A stretch of 64,000 nt of DNA, taken from Halalkalibacter okhensis. Lineage in GTDB: Bacteria > Bacillota > Bacilli > Bacillales > Bacillaceae_D. How positions within the stretch are numbered: the stretch's first letter is position 1; the number at the start of each line of letters is the position of its first letter. Positions 37,116 to 46,453 of the stretch are shown here, in pieces. The position numbers and the translations under genes are program-made. The stretch covers positions 1 to 64,000 of the forward strand of contig NZ_JRJU01000008.1 of the NCBI RefSeq assembly GCF_000787375.1, written 5' to 3'. The notes beneath the pieces were generated by a model. The model made no database searches. It saw nothing but the letters and a program-made list of their open reading frames with translations, and was not told where the DNA came from.

Positions 37116-38204
37116 ATGGTTTATACTACTACCAAATCGCTAGAAACATTAATGGACACAGTGCCTGAGGATTGTCAAAAAGACATTAAACGTTTTAAAC
37201 GAGTGATGGATGTCCTCACAAAAGAGCCTGAACCCAAAGTAGGTCAGACTCCTAAAGAGGTTATTTGGACGAAGAATAAAGCAAAGCTTTATCGCTATCA
37301 ACCAGCTAAGAAAAAGACAAATAAAGTTCCAATTCTAATGATCTATGCGCTAATAAATAAACCTTATATTCTCGATTTAGCTCCTGGCAGCAGCCTAATT
37401 GAGTATTTAACAGATAAGGGACATGACGTTTATTTGTTAGACTGGGGAACACCAGGTTATGAAGATCGTCATATGAAATTAGATGACTACGTGCTAGATT
37501 ATATCCCACGCGCAGTAAAGAAAGTGCTTCGGACATCTCAGGCAAAAGAAGTCAGCTTACTCGGATATTGTATTGGTGGAACATTAACGGCTATCTTTAC
37601 AGCACTGCATCCGAACTTACCAATTCGAAATACCATCTTTTTAACAAGTCCATTTGATTTCGAAGATGCAGGGTTATTTACGAATTGGGTAGATGAAAGA
37701 TACTTCAATCTTGATCTCATGGTTGATACGTTTGGAAACATCCCTGCCGAAACAATTGATTTCGGGAACAAATTATTAAAACCGTTAGTGAACTACTTTG
37801 GTCCATATATAGCATTAGCAGATCGAGCAGATAACGACAAATTCGTTAAAAACTGGACTCTCATGCAAAAATGGGTTGGTGATGGAGTTCCATTCCCGGG
37901 AGAAGCATACAGACAATGGATTGGAGAATTTTATCAGAAAAACAAGTTAATTAAGGATGAATTGTATATACGTGGACAGCAAGTTGAGCTTAAAAACATT
38001 AAAGCAAATGTTCTTAACATTGCAGCTGATCGTGATCATATTGCGATTCCTGAACAGACTGAGCGTTTAATGGAGAAAATCTCGAGCAAAGATAAGACTT
38101 TCAAGCTTATCCCTGCTGGCCATGTCTCTGTAACTGTCGGAAGAAGCGCTGTTAAACACACGTATCCATTAATTGAAGAGTGGGTAACTGAACACTCAAA
38201 ATAG
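37116..38204 (+). CDS. phaC: Class IV PHA synthase, catalytic subunit
   Basis: This 362-residue alpha/beta hydrolase-fold enzyme polymerises (R)-3-hydroxyacyl-CoA, working with PhaR. The lipase-like box is LLGYCIGGT with catalytic Cys near residue 150. The catalytic Asp is in NIAADRDHIA near residue 306, and the His is in PAGHVSVTVG near residue 335. VYLLDWGTPG near residue 107 is a family signature. Length fits class III/IV PhaC (about 360). Confidence 0.96.
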   Translation: MVYTTTKSLETLMDTVPEDCQKDIKRFKRVMDVLTKEPEPKVGQTPKEVIWTKNKAKLYRYQPAKKKTNKVPILMIYALINKPYILDLAPGSSLIEYLTDKGHDVYLLDWGTPGYEDRHMKLDDYVLDYIPRAVKKVLRTSQAKEVSLLGYCIGGTLTAIFTALHPNLPIRNTIFLTSPFDFEDAGLFTNWVDERYFNLDLMVDTFGNIPAETIDFGNKLLKPLVNYFGPYIALADRADNDKFVKNWTLMQKWVGDGVPFPGEAYRQWIGEFYQKNKLIKDELYIRGQQVELKNIKANVLNIAADRDHIAIPEQTERLMEKISSKDKTFKLIPAGHVSVTVGRSAVKHTYPLIEEWVTEHSK

Positions 38205-38218
38205 GAAGCGACGAAAAT

Positions 38219-38251
38219 AGGATGTGCCCATGAAGGGATACATTCTTTTTT
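38219..38251 (+). terminator. Probable terminator of phaRBC
   Basis: AGGATGTGCCC and GGGATACATTCT form an imperfect stem with G-U pairs, followed by TTTTTT, 15 bases after the phaC stop. Confidence 0.55.
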
Positions 38252-38286
38252 CGTTTGATCTAATGTCTCTCCTACTCTTCGTTCAA

Positions 38287-38679
38287 TCAATTCGTCTTCA
38301 ACGTTAGGACGTCTTCCTTCTTTACATTTGTCAATATATTTATAGCAAAAAATATAACTCCTAATAACACAGCCGTTGCACCAATTGGAATAAAGAAGTG
38401 TAGAGAACTATTTCCTTGAAGCATAAAAAATAAACCAATCATCATAAGCGGAAGACCGATATTGTGGAGCCAAAAATGAATCTTTCCAAGAATACTAGAC
38501 TCTGTTTTTGGGAATAACGTGTATAAAATACCCGCAAGCGTCATGGAAGTCCATCCAAGCAAATTAATATGAACATGGACTCCTGTAAGATTATAAGCAT
38601 GAGCAACAGACATATAATATCCAAGCACTACACCGATAACAAAATAAACTACAGAGATCTTAATAAACTTAATTCCCAA
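38287..38679 (-). CDS. Small haem-copper-oxidase subunit I-like membrane protein
   Basis: This 130-residue protein has four membrane segments. HVHINLLGWTSMTLAGILYTLFP and KIHFWLHNIGLPLMMIGL resemble the histidine-bearing helices of NorB/CcoN-type oxidase subunit I, but it is far too short to be an oxidase. Such proteins occur in many Bacillaceae without a known role; haem binding is possible from the paired His residues. It stands alone, convergent with phaC. Confidence 0.65.
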   Translation of the reverse strand: MGIKFIKISVVYFVIGVVLGYYMSVAHAYNLTGVHVHINLLGWTSMTLAGILYTLFPKTESSILGKIHFWLHNIGLPLMMIGLFFMLQGNSSLHFFIPIGATAVLLGVIFFAINILTNVKKEDVLTLKTN

Positions 38680-38776
38680 CTTGCCACCTCCCTTCTTTTG
38701 TCATTATACAAATGTCCTATATACTTTATTCCTTTTTGTGTCACCCCATTTAATTATTTTGTCATTCTCTTAAGTA

Positions 38777-38820
38777 AAAGGTGATTATGGATGTCTTTTA
38801 AGAATTCCATAATCACCTTT
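38777..38820 (-). terminator. Terminator after the DUF2207 gene
   Basis: A perfect 15-bp stem AAAGGTGATTATGGA / TCCATAATCACCTTT, 28 bases after the stop on the minus strand. Confidence 0.85.
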
Positions 38821-38847
38821 ACAATTAACTAACTTTAAACCTTTAAA

Positions 38848-40560
38848 TTAAAAGGCACCAGACCCTCCTCCACCACCTCCTGCTCCAGATCCGCCACCAA
38901 TTGAACTCCCTCCAGAACTACTGTCAGCTACTCCTGTTGTCCGATCTGCCCGATTAAAATTCGACGTGGCCGCCGCTGCCACGATAAGCCAGGTTGGATC
39001 AAAGCTATAGGCTGGTGTCCCCATTGGATTGGAGCTTATTGAAGGATTAAATGCGTTTATCAATGTTTCATTTTTCGTTTTTATGCTTTTATCATTTATC
39101 CCTAGCCCATAGATAAAGGCTCGCATTTTGTCATCTTCTGATAAAGTTTGCCATTGTGAAGACTGCAAATTTTGAAACTTTTGCTTGAAATTACGCCACT
39201 CTAGGGTAATTTTTGACCCTTTTAATGTTTTCGGATAATAACAAATTGCAAACAAGAGGAACCCACTGAACAAGATACCAGTTGAAACGGCATAGAAAAC
39301 TAATCCATGTACTGCAAATAATATAATTATCGGAAGTAAAATCAGACTTAATAGACCTATCATCACTCGATATATGACTTTATTTTCATACAATCTAGCT
39401 TCCTTTAATTCCGCTCGCACGGCTTCCTGCCACATGTTTTTTTGTCGTTGGTATTTCTGATGATTTTTTTTATCCTCGAGGTAGGTAATTAAATCATCAA
39501 AACAAAACTCATCTTGGTCACCGATTTCATCAAATAACCATTCCGTCAAAATCTGTTCATGTCTCAATAACCCACTACCTTTAACAAGTCTAAACTTGTC
39601 ATCACCAATTTTCTTCACATGTCCTTTTCGTACTAAATCCAATAAGGCAGCTGCGATCGCTTCTGATTGGAATTGGTGATAATTTAGATAAAAAATAGTT
39701 GTTGGCATCGAGAGTGTTTCTTTTGGGACGACTTCTTCATTTGTACCTTCTCTCATCAATGATGCGCGTTTTCCTTTAGCTTCAAGCCAAGCTCTCGCAT
39801 AAAGAAAAAGCATACCAAGACTAACAAGAGGGACTAAGATTGCTCCTAACGCAGAGAGGAATTCCTTCCTCTCTGCAGTAGCAATTTTTTTATCCATTAA
39901 TTGTAGGTGAGCCGCCTCGATCTCCTCTTTCATCAATTCATTCGACGTTTCCGTAGCGGCACCAAATAGGCTCGCATTATAAGCAACACGAATGTCACCG
40001 TTTTGCTTCCTCGGCACTTGTCCAAAGTTGTACTGAACATGGCCATCTTGGGAAACGGACTCTTTTTGAAAAGCCTCATCATAACCAAAAGCGATGACTT
40101 CTGAAGTTGATTCTGGAGGATATACATTGATCATCAAATTCTCATATGTAGAATCATTGCTCCGATCAAAAAACGGCCAATAAAACTCAGCAACATCGGC
40201 GTAAACATCCACGCCATTCTTTATTTCATAATATATATCGATTGTGATCGTCTCATCTTCACCAGTACGGTGAATGCGATGCTCCGTTTCATTTGTTTCT
40301 ACTAATAAAGGTTGACTGTCTTCAAATGCTTCAAGTTGTATAATTTCCGTTCCTTCTTTCGGGATAATTTCTCTTATGATTCCTCCAAACTCTCCACTGA
40401 AATCATACGTATGACTTTCTTGAACCGAAACATTCCCATCTGTAAGTAAATAGGCATGAATTTCTACATTTGTAATTTCATAATCAACAGCCAACACTTG
40501 TGTTGGAATAAATAGCAAAATCGATACAATCAAGGCACTAAATATCTTCTTATTCATCAT
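38848..40560 (-). CDS. DUF2207 membrane protein with Gly-rich C-terminus
   Basis: This 570-residue protein has a signal peptide (about 1-24), an extracytoplasmic DUF2207 domain (VEIHAYLLTDGNVSVQESHTYDF; ITIDIYYEIKNGVDVYADVAEFYW), a membrane segment near residue 235-255 and a central pair near 395-440. It ends in a Gly/Ser-rich tail (GGSSIGGGSGAGGGGGGSGAF) typical of the family. The function is unknown; neighbours give no clue. GGTGGGA precedes the ATG pair. Confidence 0.8.
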   Translation of the reverse strand: MMNKKIFSALIVSILLFIPTQVLAVDYEITNVEIHAYLLTDGNVSVQESHTYDFSGEFGGIIREIIPKEGTEIIQLEAFEDSQPLLVETNETEHRIHRTGEDETITIDIYYEIKNGVDVYADVAEFYWPFFDRSNDSTYENLMINVYPPESTSEVIAFGYDEAFQKESVSQDGHVQYNFGQVPRKQNGDIRVAYNASLFGAATETSNELMKEEIEAAHLQLMDKKIATAERKEFLSALGAILVPLVSLGMLFLYARAWLEAKGKRASLMREGTNEEVVPKETLSMPTTIFYLNYHQFQSEAIAAALLDLVRKGHVKKIGDDKFRLVKGSGLLRHEQILTEWLFDEIGDQDEFCFDDLITYLEDKKNHQKYQRQKNMWQEAVRAELKEARLYENKVIYRVMIGLLSLILLPIIILFAVHGLVFYAVSTGILFSGFLLFAICYYPKTLKGSKITLEWRNFKQKFQNLQSSQWQTLSEDDKMRAFIYGLGINDKSIKTKNETLINAFNPSISSNPMGTPAYSFDPTWLIVAAAATSNFNRADRTTGVADSSSGGSSIGGGSGAGGGGGGSGAF

Positions 40561-40688
40561 GTGTTGGTCCCACCTTTCATTTCTAAATACGTATTAGCCT
40601 TGTAAAAGTTTCATTTCTGAAAGATTTGATTGAATTCCTTATTTAGTAAAACACCAGATTTATCATTAGAAATAAAAAAAATTAAAAT

Positions 40689-40712
40689 AGCGCATTAAAA
40701 TGTCAATGCGCT
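40689..40712 (-). terminator. Terminator after the Tyr/Pro-tail gene
   Basis: AGCGCATT pairs with AATGCGCT. A long T-rich run follows on the minus strand. Confidence 0.8.
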
Positions 40713-40754
40713 TCTTATACTTTTAGTTCAGGATCACTCTATAATCTAACTATT

Positions 40755-41117
40755 TTAGTAATATGGATACGGGTACGGGGGATATGGAGGATATGGGTAT
40801 GGGTACGGATATGCATAAGGCAATAACGCTAACGCGGCTAAGCTTGCGAGTGGAAAAAATTGTGGTCTAAATCGTCTATACCTTCTACCAGGATAACCAT
40901 AACCGCCTCCAGCAAAATAGCGTTCATCTTGGTCATCACGGTCCATAACATCCTCACCAACCAAAACATGAACTCCATCATTACCAACACTTTGAATGAT
41001 CCCATCTACATGTTGTCCGTCTTTCATTGATAACGTTACATGATAATTCATATACTGTTGACACTGATCATACATTGCCTGTGCGTCACCGAATTCATTT
41101 TGATAATAATGATTCAT
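40755..41117 (-). CDS. Small protein with an Sm-like core and Tyr/Pro repeat tail
   Basis: This 120-residue protein of unknown function has a short beta-rich core (YHVTLSMKDGQHVDGIIQSV) that resembles an Sm-like or spore-coat small barrel. An acidic stretch, a Gly/Arg/Tyr patch and a hydrophobic segment follow, then a tail of repeated PY and PP units. At DNA level the tail is a degenerate GGATAYGGG-type repeat (about 40761-40815). I use ATG 41117, with AAAGGAGA 8 bases upstream. It could be a coat or surface-associated protein; this is a guess. Confidence 0.7.
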   Translation of the reverse strand: MNHYYQNEFGDAQAMYDQCQQYMNYHVTLSMKDGQHVDGIIQSVGNDGVHVLVGEDVMDRDDQDERYFAGGGYGYPGRRYRRFRPQFFPLASLAALALLPYAYPYPYPYPPYPPYPYPYY

Positions 41118-41217
41118 TATAATCTCTCCTTTCAAAAGTCATGATATTCACCTAGTTGGAGAGTGTGACATTTAAATATAAACCGCTTCAAAGGAAGACA
41201 CTGAGCGGAAACAGAAA

Positions 41218-41248
41218 GACAGCTGAGAAACCTTGATTCTCAGCTGTC
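41218..41248 (-). terminator. Terminator after the PL9 gene
   Basis: A perfect 12-bp stem GACAGCTGAGAA / TTCTCAGCTGTC just past the stop. The following T run on the minus strand is short. Confidence 0.7.
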
Positions 41249-41256
41249 TATTTAGT

Positions 41257-44200
41257 TTACTTTCGGACTGTTATTTGTGTTGTGCCTTTGAAGAAATCAC
41301 CAGATTGAATCTCACCAGTCATCACAATTGGGACTTGATTCCCTTCTTCTAATACCTTATCAAGGTCTTGTCGAGAAAGTTTGGCCGTCACTTTTTTCCC
41401 ATTAACTTGAACTTGAACTGGCTTCACTGTAGCGTTTAATCGAATTGATTCTAATTCAACCGTCTGACTAATCTCCTGATCAGCAAACTCAATATTCACT
41501 GTTGCAACAGATTGATTTTTACCATTACTGTTATTAACTCCTTCTAGATTCAGCATTCGAGGTGTGAAGTCAATTGCTACTTCAATGGTTTCAACCTCTT
41601 TTTCAGGATGCATTAGTTCCTTAAATGACTCCCAAACATCTCCCCACAGGATTTCTCCATTTTTGTCCCGTTTAATCGAGACTATTTTCCCATCACCATC
41701 AAATTCAAAGATGGATTCTAGACTTTCTAGAATGTCTATTGGCAATGGCTCCCCTGATTTATTTTCTGAATGAGATCCGTTAAATAAATAGTTCCTATCT
41801 GATTCCAAGTTGGCAGGATAACTATCTCTTGCGCTTCCTACTTCATCAGTTCTATAGGACACAAAACCATCAATTGTAAAGTCCGTCGGAATATGATCAT
41901 ATGTTGTAAAACTTAAATTTGCCCCATGATTGTTGTAACCAATGTTATTTTTAGCAATTAATCCTGGGTTACTATTACTAGTAAATCCAAAGTACCCATT
42001 TCCAAATGCTATGCTGTTTTTAATTATATGTGGCACATGTACACCTTCTCCACCTAGTTTGAAGCCATTTTTCCCTGCATTTCCTTCATAACCGTTTGTC
42101 AGACGACCGTTATTAAAGGCAAGGCTATTTTCAATGGTTACAGCTCCAATTGCACCAGTACCGACTTTTGTATAGAGATCCCACCCATCATCGATATTGT
42201 TGTGTGAGATACATCCTCTAAACACATTCCCTTCACCTACTGTTAGCTTAGCTGCAAAGCCATCTGCATTGTTTTCAGATGGATCACGATTATCGAAAGC
42301 AACACTATTTAAAATTAAGTTATTCGACGGCCAATCTTCCTTATTGGGTGATCCATCCGTACGGCTGATTTGCAATCCTGTATCCCCATGCTCGTATACA
42401 CGAATATCTTCTACAACGTTGTCACTTCCACCAATTGTGTACCCTTTTGTATTACCAGCTGAGCGAGCAAAATCAATTCCTTTCACATGCCAATAATCAC
42501 CACTATGAACGACACCTTCTGAGCGTCTATCAAAGTCAATAACAGGTCTTTCTTTTGCTGTTGGATCAGCGACCAAATACTTCATCGCATCCTCAGTACC
42601 ATCGTTATACTTTCTAATCTCAAGGCTGGCGTCACGTACATATTGCCCTTCAAGGACAATGATTTTTTGTCCTTCACTTACATAATGAATAGCGGTATCA
42701 AGGTCAAGAGGGTTCTCTCTTGAACCATCTCCATTACTTGTCCCAGTTGGCGATACATAAATATCCCCTTCATACGATTTTGATACAACCGTAAAGTTTC
42801 GGACAATTGGATTATAAGAAGTTAAATACTGCGTATCATCAGGCAAGAATGTAAGGCTAAAATTGGTATTTCCCGAGTTAAGTGTTGCTGCAACTTCACG
42901 AATTTCTCCTGCTTTCACATCTACATCCTGTGCAATAACTTCTCGTCCCTGCCTAATCGTTACAATTCCGTCAACATTAGATTGCACCATCAAGTTGTAA
43001 TCCGTTTTAGAGGTTTTATCAAGGGACTCAATTGAGAGAGTTGGTGTAACTGGCTCTGATGGTGGTTCAACCTTTGGCGCATCTGTTGTAGTCGCTGTAA
43101 CTGTAAAATCAATATCGCTTACTTCAATTGTTGCAAGACGAGCCGTGTAAAATCCAACGTAAATTTTTGAATCTTGAACATGGAGAATTTCAGGTTCATA
43201 AAACATCACTTCTTCGCCGTCATTCAGTTTCATTGTATAGCCACTATTTGTTTTTGCTAGCGTTAGTCGGTAGTCTTGGGTGTTGTCAGCTGTTGGCCTA
43301 TCTTGATTTAACATCTGCTTATGAATGCCTTCACTACCTTCCCCATCCGCAGCTAATACCCCTGTTCTAATAAATCCTTGCGTTCCATTTTTATCTCGTG
43401 TTCCACCACTAAATCCGCCTACCGCAGCAATATTTGAAGCAAATACACTGGCATCTTGAACTTGATTAATCGCATCTCTTGCCATAATTCCAAATGATTC
43501 TTGTCCATCATGAGGGTTTTTCGCATATTCAATCACTTTTATATTAGCCGACAATTCAAAGTTATCTTCCTCTGCATCAATTTCCGTATAGTAGAAAGAG
43601 ATCCCATCATGGTCACCTGTAATTTTCCCTCCACCTTCCAAAGCAACGATCTTAACAGTCCCATCTTCTTGGACTTCGACATAGTTTCGCTGATCAGAAG
43701 TCGATTGACCAAACCTCATTTTCTTCCAAACGTGTTCAACAGGTTCTCTTACTGTGACTTGGAATGAAATTGGTTTAATATCACGATCTTCAGGAACAAT
43801 GCGGATGTCGTACGTACCAGCTTTAGCCCCATCAAATGCTGACTCATCAATTGCAAATTGTTCTTCGGATAAAACTTCCAGTTCCAAGTTATCATAAACT
43901 TTTGATACTTCTAACCCTTCAAAGTCAAACGCTTCGCCAACAACATATGTAGTTTTTGGATAGCTCGTTACTTCTATTGCCGTTAACTCTTTTTCTTTCA
44001 CATTAACTTCGAAACTGGCTGTAACCCCTTTGTAAGATACAGTCATTTCTTGCTCTCCAACTGTTGTTGTATCAAAACTAGACACCTCATACTCACCTGG
44101 CAGAAGTCTTACCGCACTTTTATCGCTATATTCAGCATATAAACTTAAGCCAGCAAGATCCAACTCATCTCCTAAGAAGTAAAGAGTTTTCACGGGCAAT

Positions 44201-45456
44201 TGTCTAATATCAAGTTTAGTGATCTCTGCATCTTTGACTTCTACATCAAAACTCGTTGTTGTTTCAGGTGTTTCGATAGAGTGAACGGTTATTTCCACTG
44301 GACCTGCCTCTTCAAAAATATAACCAGTCTCAGACACCTCTTCTTCATTAATCACAAACGAATACTGACTACTCAATAGCTCTTCATAGTTAAGTCCATT
44401 CTCGTATTCTGCTACAATAACAACCCCATTTGGGTCAAAGGAGTCCCCTTTAAAATAGACAGTTTTCGCTGGGTAATATTTTATCTCTAATCCCGTCACA
44501 CTAGATGCTTTAATTTCAAGGTCTATTGTCGTTGTAGCCCCATTGTAATGAATGGTAATTGTATTTGTTCCAACCTCACTGCTGTCAAAACCCGTAACAA
44601 TATAATCACTACTTGAAAGCTCAGCTTCAGTGTCATCATCAAATGAAGCATTCACTTTTAAACCTGATAGGTCAAGCTGTTCACCTTGTAGGTATTCTGT
44701 TTTCATTTCTTTTGTGTCTGCTTGTATGCTTGAAACTTGTCTTGAATCAATTAATAAATCAACTTCACTGAACGTAACGGTCGTATTTCTAGATGTGAAT
44801 AAACCTGCAAAATTAATCTCTCCATTATAGTTTTCAATTGTTTGAACTTCATCGTCGATTTTTAGAATGTAAAGATTTCCTGACTTTTGAATACTTAACT
44901 TGTAATCTTCTTCAGCTGCTGGTGCAGTGGATTGAAATGTCAGCCCATCCTTTTGTATCCCAGCACCCGCATACTTATAAAAACCTTTCATTTCTTGATC
45001 AAGAGCACCAACTGCTACATAATCTCCTGTGAATGTTCCATCGTTTTCATTATCCAAGACATTCCCTCTAAGCATTAGGCCAAAGGAGACTTGATTATTC
45101 GCCGTCCATGCATCGACATGAACTTTTGCTGTTAGTTCAAAATTGCCCTCAGAAGGAACATCCTTAAAATAATAGGCGATGCCTTCCGTTGAACTAGATA
45201 TTTTCCCTCTATCATTAGAACTTCGAATAGTTACCGTCTCATCAGCATTCTCTGTGACTTCAAAATTATCATATGTGTAATTCCCTTGTCCTCCATTGTC
45301 TCCAAAAACACTGCCCTTCCAATCACTACTGATATTTATCATATTAGGACTTGGCTCACTCTCGCCTGACTCAGCAAACACAACTAAACTTATAGGTTGA
45401 AAAGCTAAAATCAATATTAACCAGATTGCTAGTAATCTTTTATAATTGCTTCTCAT
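41257..45456 (-). CDS. Secreted multidomain PL9-family polysaccharide lyase
   Basis: This 1,399-residue exported protein has a signal peptide (1-28), a jelly-roll-like domain (about 38-237), four Big_3-type Ig-like repeats (about 238-570), a second jelly-roll paralogous to the first (575-790), an Ig-like module, a right-handed beta-helix (about 895-1230) and a C-terminal beta domain. The helix carries the PL9 calcium site: Asp in NNADGFAAK, then NNIDDGWD with Asp spacing (+24, +25, +28) as in Erwinia Pel9A, and a Lys in KNGFKLGG. PL9 enzymes cut uronate polymers by beta-elimination. The substrate here may be pectic or another acidic glycan. No LPxTG or S-layer motif is seen. AAAAGGAGAGG precedes the ATG. 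Confidence 0.88.
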   Translation of the reverse strand: MRSNYKRLLAIWLILILAFQPISLVVFAESGESEPSPNMINISSDWKGSVFGDNGGQGNYTYDNFEVTENADETVTIRSSNDRGKISSSTEGIAYYFKDVPSEGNFELTAKVHVDAWTANNQVSFGLMLRGNVLDNENDGTFTGDYVAVGALDQEMKGFYKYAGAGIQKDGLTFQSTAPAAEEDYKLSIQKSGNLYILKIDDEVQTIENYNGEINFAGLFTSRNTTVTFSEVDLLIDSRQVSSIQADTKEMKTEYLQGEQLDLSGLKVNASFDDDTEAELSSSDYIVTGFDSSEVGTNTITIHYNGATTTIDLEIKASSVTGLEIKYYPAKTVYFKGDSFDPNGVVIVAEYENGLNYEELLSSQYSFVINEEEVSETGYIFEEAGPVEITVHSIETPETTTSFDVEVKDAEITKLDIRQLPVKTLYFLGDELDLAGLSLYAEYSDKSAVRLLPGEYEVSSFDTTTVGEQEMTVSYKGVTASFEVNVKEKELTAIEVTSYPKTTYVVGEAFDFEGLEVSKVYDNLELEVLSEEQFAIDESAFDGAKAGTYDIRIVPEDRDIKPISFQVTVREPVEHVWKKMRFGQSTSDQRNYVEVQEDGTVKIVALEGGGKITGDHDGISFYYTEIDAEEDNFELSANIKVIEYAKNPHDGQESFGIMARDAINQVQDASVFASNIAAVGGFSGGTRDKNGTQGFIRTGVLAADGEGSEGIHKQMLNQDRPTADNTQDYRLTLAKTNSGYTMKLNDGEEVMFYEPEILHVQDSKIYVGFYTARLATIEVSDIDFTVTATTTDAPKVEPPSEPVTPTLSIESLDKTSKTDYNLMVQSNVDGIVTIRQGREVIAQDVDVKAGEIREVAATLNSGNTNFSLTFLPDDTQYLTSYNPIVRNFTVVSKSYEGDIYVSPTGTSNGDGSRENPLDLDTAIHYVSEGQKIIVLEGQYVRDASLEIRKYNDGTEDAMKYLVADPTAKERPVIDFDRRSEGVVHSGDYWHVKGIDFARSAGNTKGYTIGGSDNVVEDIRVYEHGDTGLQISRTDGSPNKEDWPSNNLILNSVAFDNRDPSENNADGFAAKLTVGEGNVFRGCISHNNIDDGWDLYTKVGTGAIGAVTIENSLAFNNGRLTNGYEGNAGKNGFKLGGEGVHVPHIIKNSIAFGNGYFGFTSNSNPGLIAKNNIGYNNHGANLSFTTYDHIPTDFTIDGFVSYRTDEVGSARDSYPANLESDRNYLFNGSHSENKSGEPLPIDILESLESIFEFDGDGKIVSIKRDKNGEILWGDVWESFKELMHPEKEVETIEVAIDFTPRMLNLEGVNNSNGKNQSVATVNIEFADQEISQTVELESIRLNATVKPVQVQVNGKKVTAKLSRQDLDKVLEEGNQVPIVMTGEIQSGDFFKGTTQITVRK

Positions 45457-45638
45457 TTCAAAATCCTCTCCTTTTCAATATTTAGCCTCTTCCGTTAGGA
45501 TCCTCCCTTCATAATGTAGATATATTTAAACATCATGGAAGCTACACTCTATTTATAGCTCCATGAAAGGACTAACCGAACATAAAAGAATTAACCTGAG
45601 GAATTGAGTAAGACTTGGTGAGGAAAATGCTCAAATTA

Positions 45639-45652
45639 TAACAACGTTGTCA
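45639..45652. promoter_or_regulatory. Distal operator upstream of the PL9 gene
   Basis: TAACAACGTTGTCA is a near-perfect palindrome sharing ACAACGTTGT with the site at 45702-45717. Confidence 0.6.
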
Positions 45653-45701
45653 CCTTGATTATATCTATGGGGAGTAATTTCAGAGGATTAAACAACACAA
45701 A

Positions 45702-45741
45702 ATAACAACGTTGTTATCAATTTAAATAGTAAACGCTTACA
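45702..45741. promoter_or_regulatory. Perfect palindromic operator plus cre-like site, PL9 upstream region
   Basis: ATAACAACGTTGTTAT (45702-45717) is a perfect 16-bp palindrome of the LacI-family type. AGTAAACGCTTACA (45728-45741) is cre-like with one mismatch. The gap 45457-46021 has no gene; these sites, a further inverted repeat and the MarR palindrome are its content. Confidence 0.65.
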
Positions 45742-45837
45742 CAAGTTATGTCAACGTGTCTTTTAGCTTCCATCATATTTCCTATCATTAATCTGACAGA
45801 ATTTGATGACCTAGTATGGACTCTATCCCGCTCTTAT

Positions 45838-45871
45838 AATAGGTATATATAATCAGTAATACATACCTATT
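45838..45871. promoter_or_regulatory. Inverted repeat in the PL9/marR gap
   Basis: AATAGGTAT (45838-45846) and ATACCTATT (45863-45871) form a 9-bp perfect inverted repeat with a 16-base spacer. The spacer contains TATAAT on the plus strand. It may be an operator. Confidence 0.4.
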
Positions 45872-45981
45872 ACGATCCATGCTTTATTTAACTATATTTT
45901 TACTACTTATCATAGAAATATTTTGATTTACATTTATGTTTACTTTTATCTCCTCAAAGCTTTATAATAAAATCATCACAT

Positions 45982-46001
45982 TTATTTACCTAGGTAAATA
46001 A
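45982..46001. promoter_or_regulatory. MarR operator palindrome
   Basis: TTATTTACCTAGGTAAATAA is a perfect 20-bp palindrome about 20 bases before the MarR gene start. It is where an autoregulating MarR dimer would bind. Confidence 0.8.
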
Positions 46002-46021
46002 TATTGGAGTGGATAATTATA

Positions 46022-46453
46022 ATGGAAACAAGTAATCTCCTTCATACGTTAAATCAAAAAGCTCGACTCTCATCCAAGCAATTAAATGAGGAACTGCAAG
46101 AATTTGGATTGTACTCATCGCAGTGGGCTATTTTATACGTATTAAATCAAAACGGCACTATGACGCAAACGGAGATTTGGCAATACTTGAAAGTAGAGCC
46201 CCCTACAGTAACTCGAACACTCGTAAGGATGGAAGCAAGTGGTTGGGTTATAAGAAAATCAGGAAAAGACAAACGCGAGCGATGTATAGTATTAACAGAA
46301 ATGGCTAAAGAAAAATTTCCATTAGTCCAATCTCGTTTAAAAAGATTCGAAGATCAGTTTGTCTCTCCCTTGTCACAGCAAGAACAACAACAACTCCAAC
46401 ATCTTTTAGAGAAGTTAGGACAAAAAAGGGATGATCTACATGAAGGCCAGTAA
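46022..46453 (+). CDS. MarR-family transcriptional regulator
   Basis: This 143-residue winged-helix regulator has the MarR core LNEELQEFGLYSSQWAILYV and the DNA-binding block QTEIWQYLKVEPPTVTRTLVRM with wing VIRKSGKDKRERCIVLTEMA. I use ATG 46022, since GGAGTGG lies 9 bases upstream; a TTG at 46004 is inside that site. It precedes and overlaps an MFS exporter gene, an arrangement like ywoH-ywoG of B. subtilis, so it probably represses that exporter and itself. The inducer is unknown. Confidence 0.88.
   Translation: METSNLLHTLNQKARLSSKQLNEELQEFGLYSSQWAILYVLNQNGTMTQTEIWQYLKVEPPTVTRTLVRMEASGWVIRKSGKDKRERCIVLTEMAKEKFPLVQSRLKRFEDQFVSPLSQQEQQQLQHLLEKLGQKRDDLHEGQ

Noticed and set aside
40761-40815. 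Repetitive GGATAYGGG tract as a possible CRISPR or satellite
   Set aside because: It is in frame within the small-protein gene and encodes Tyr/Pro repeats. There are no spacers.
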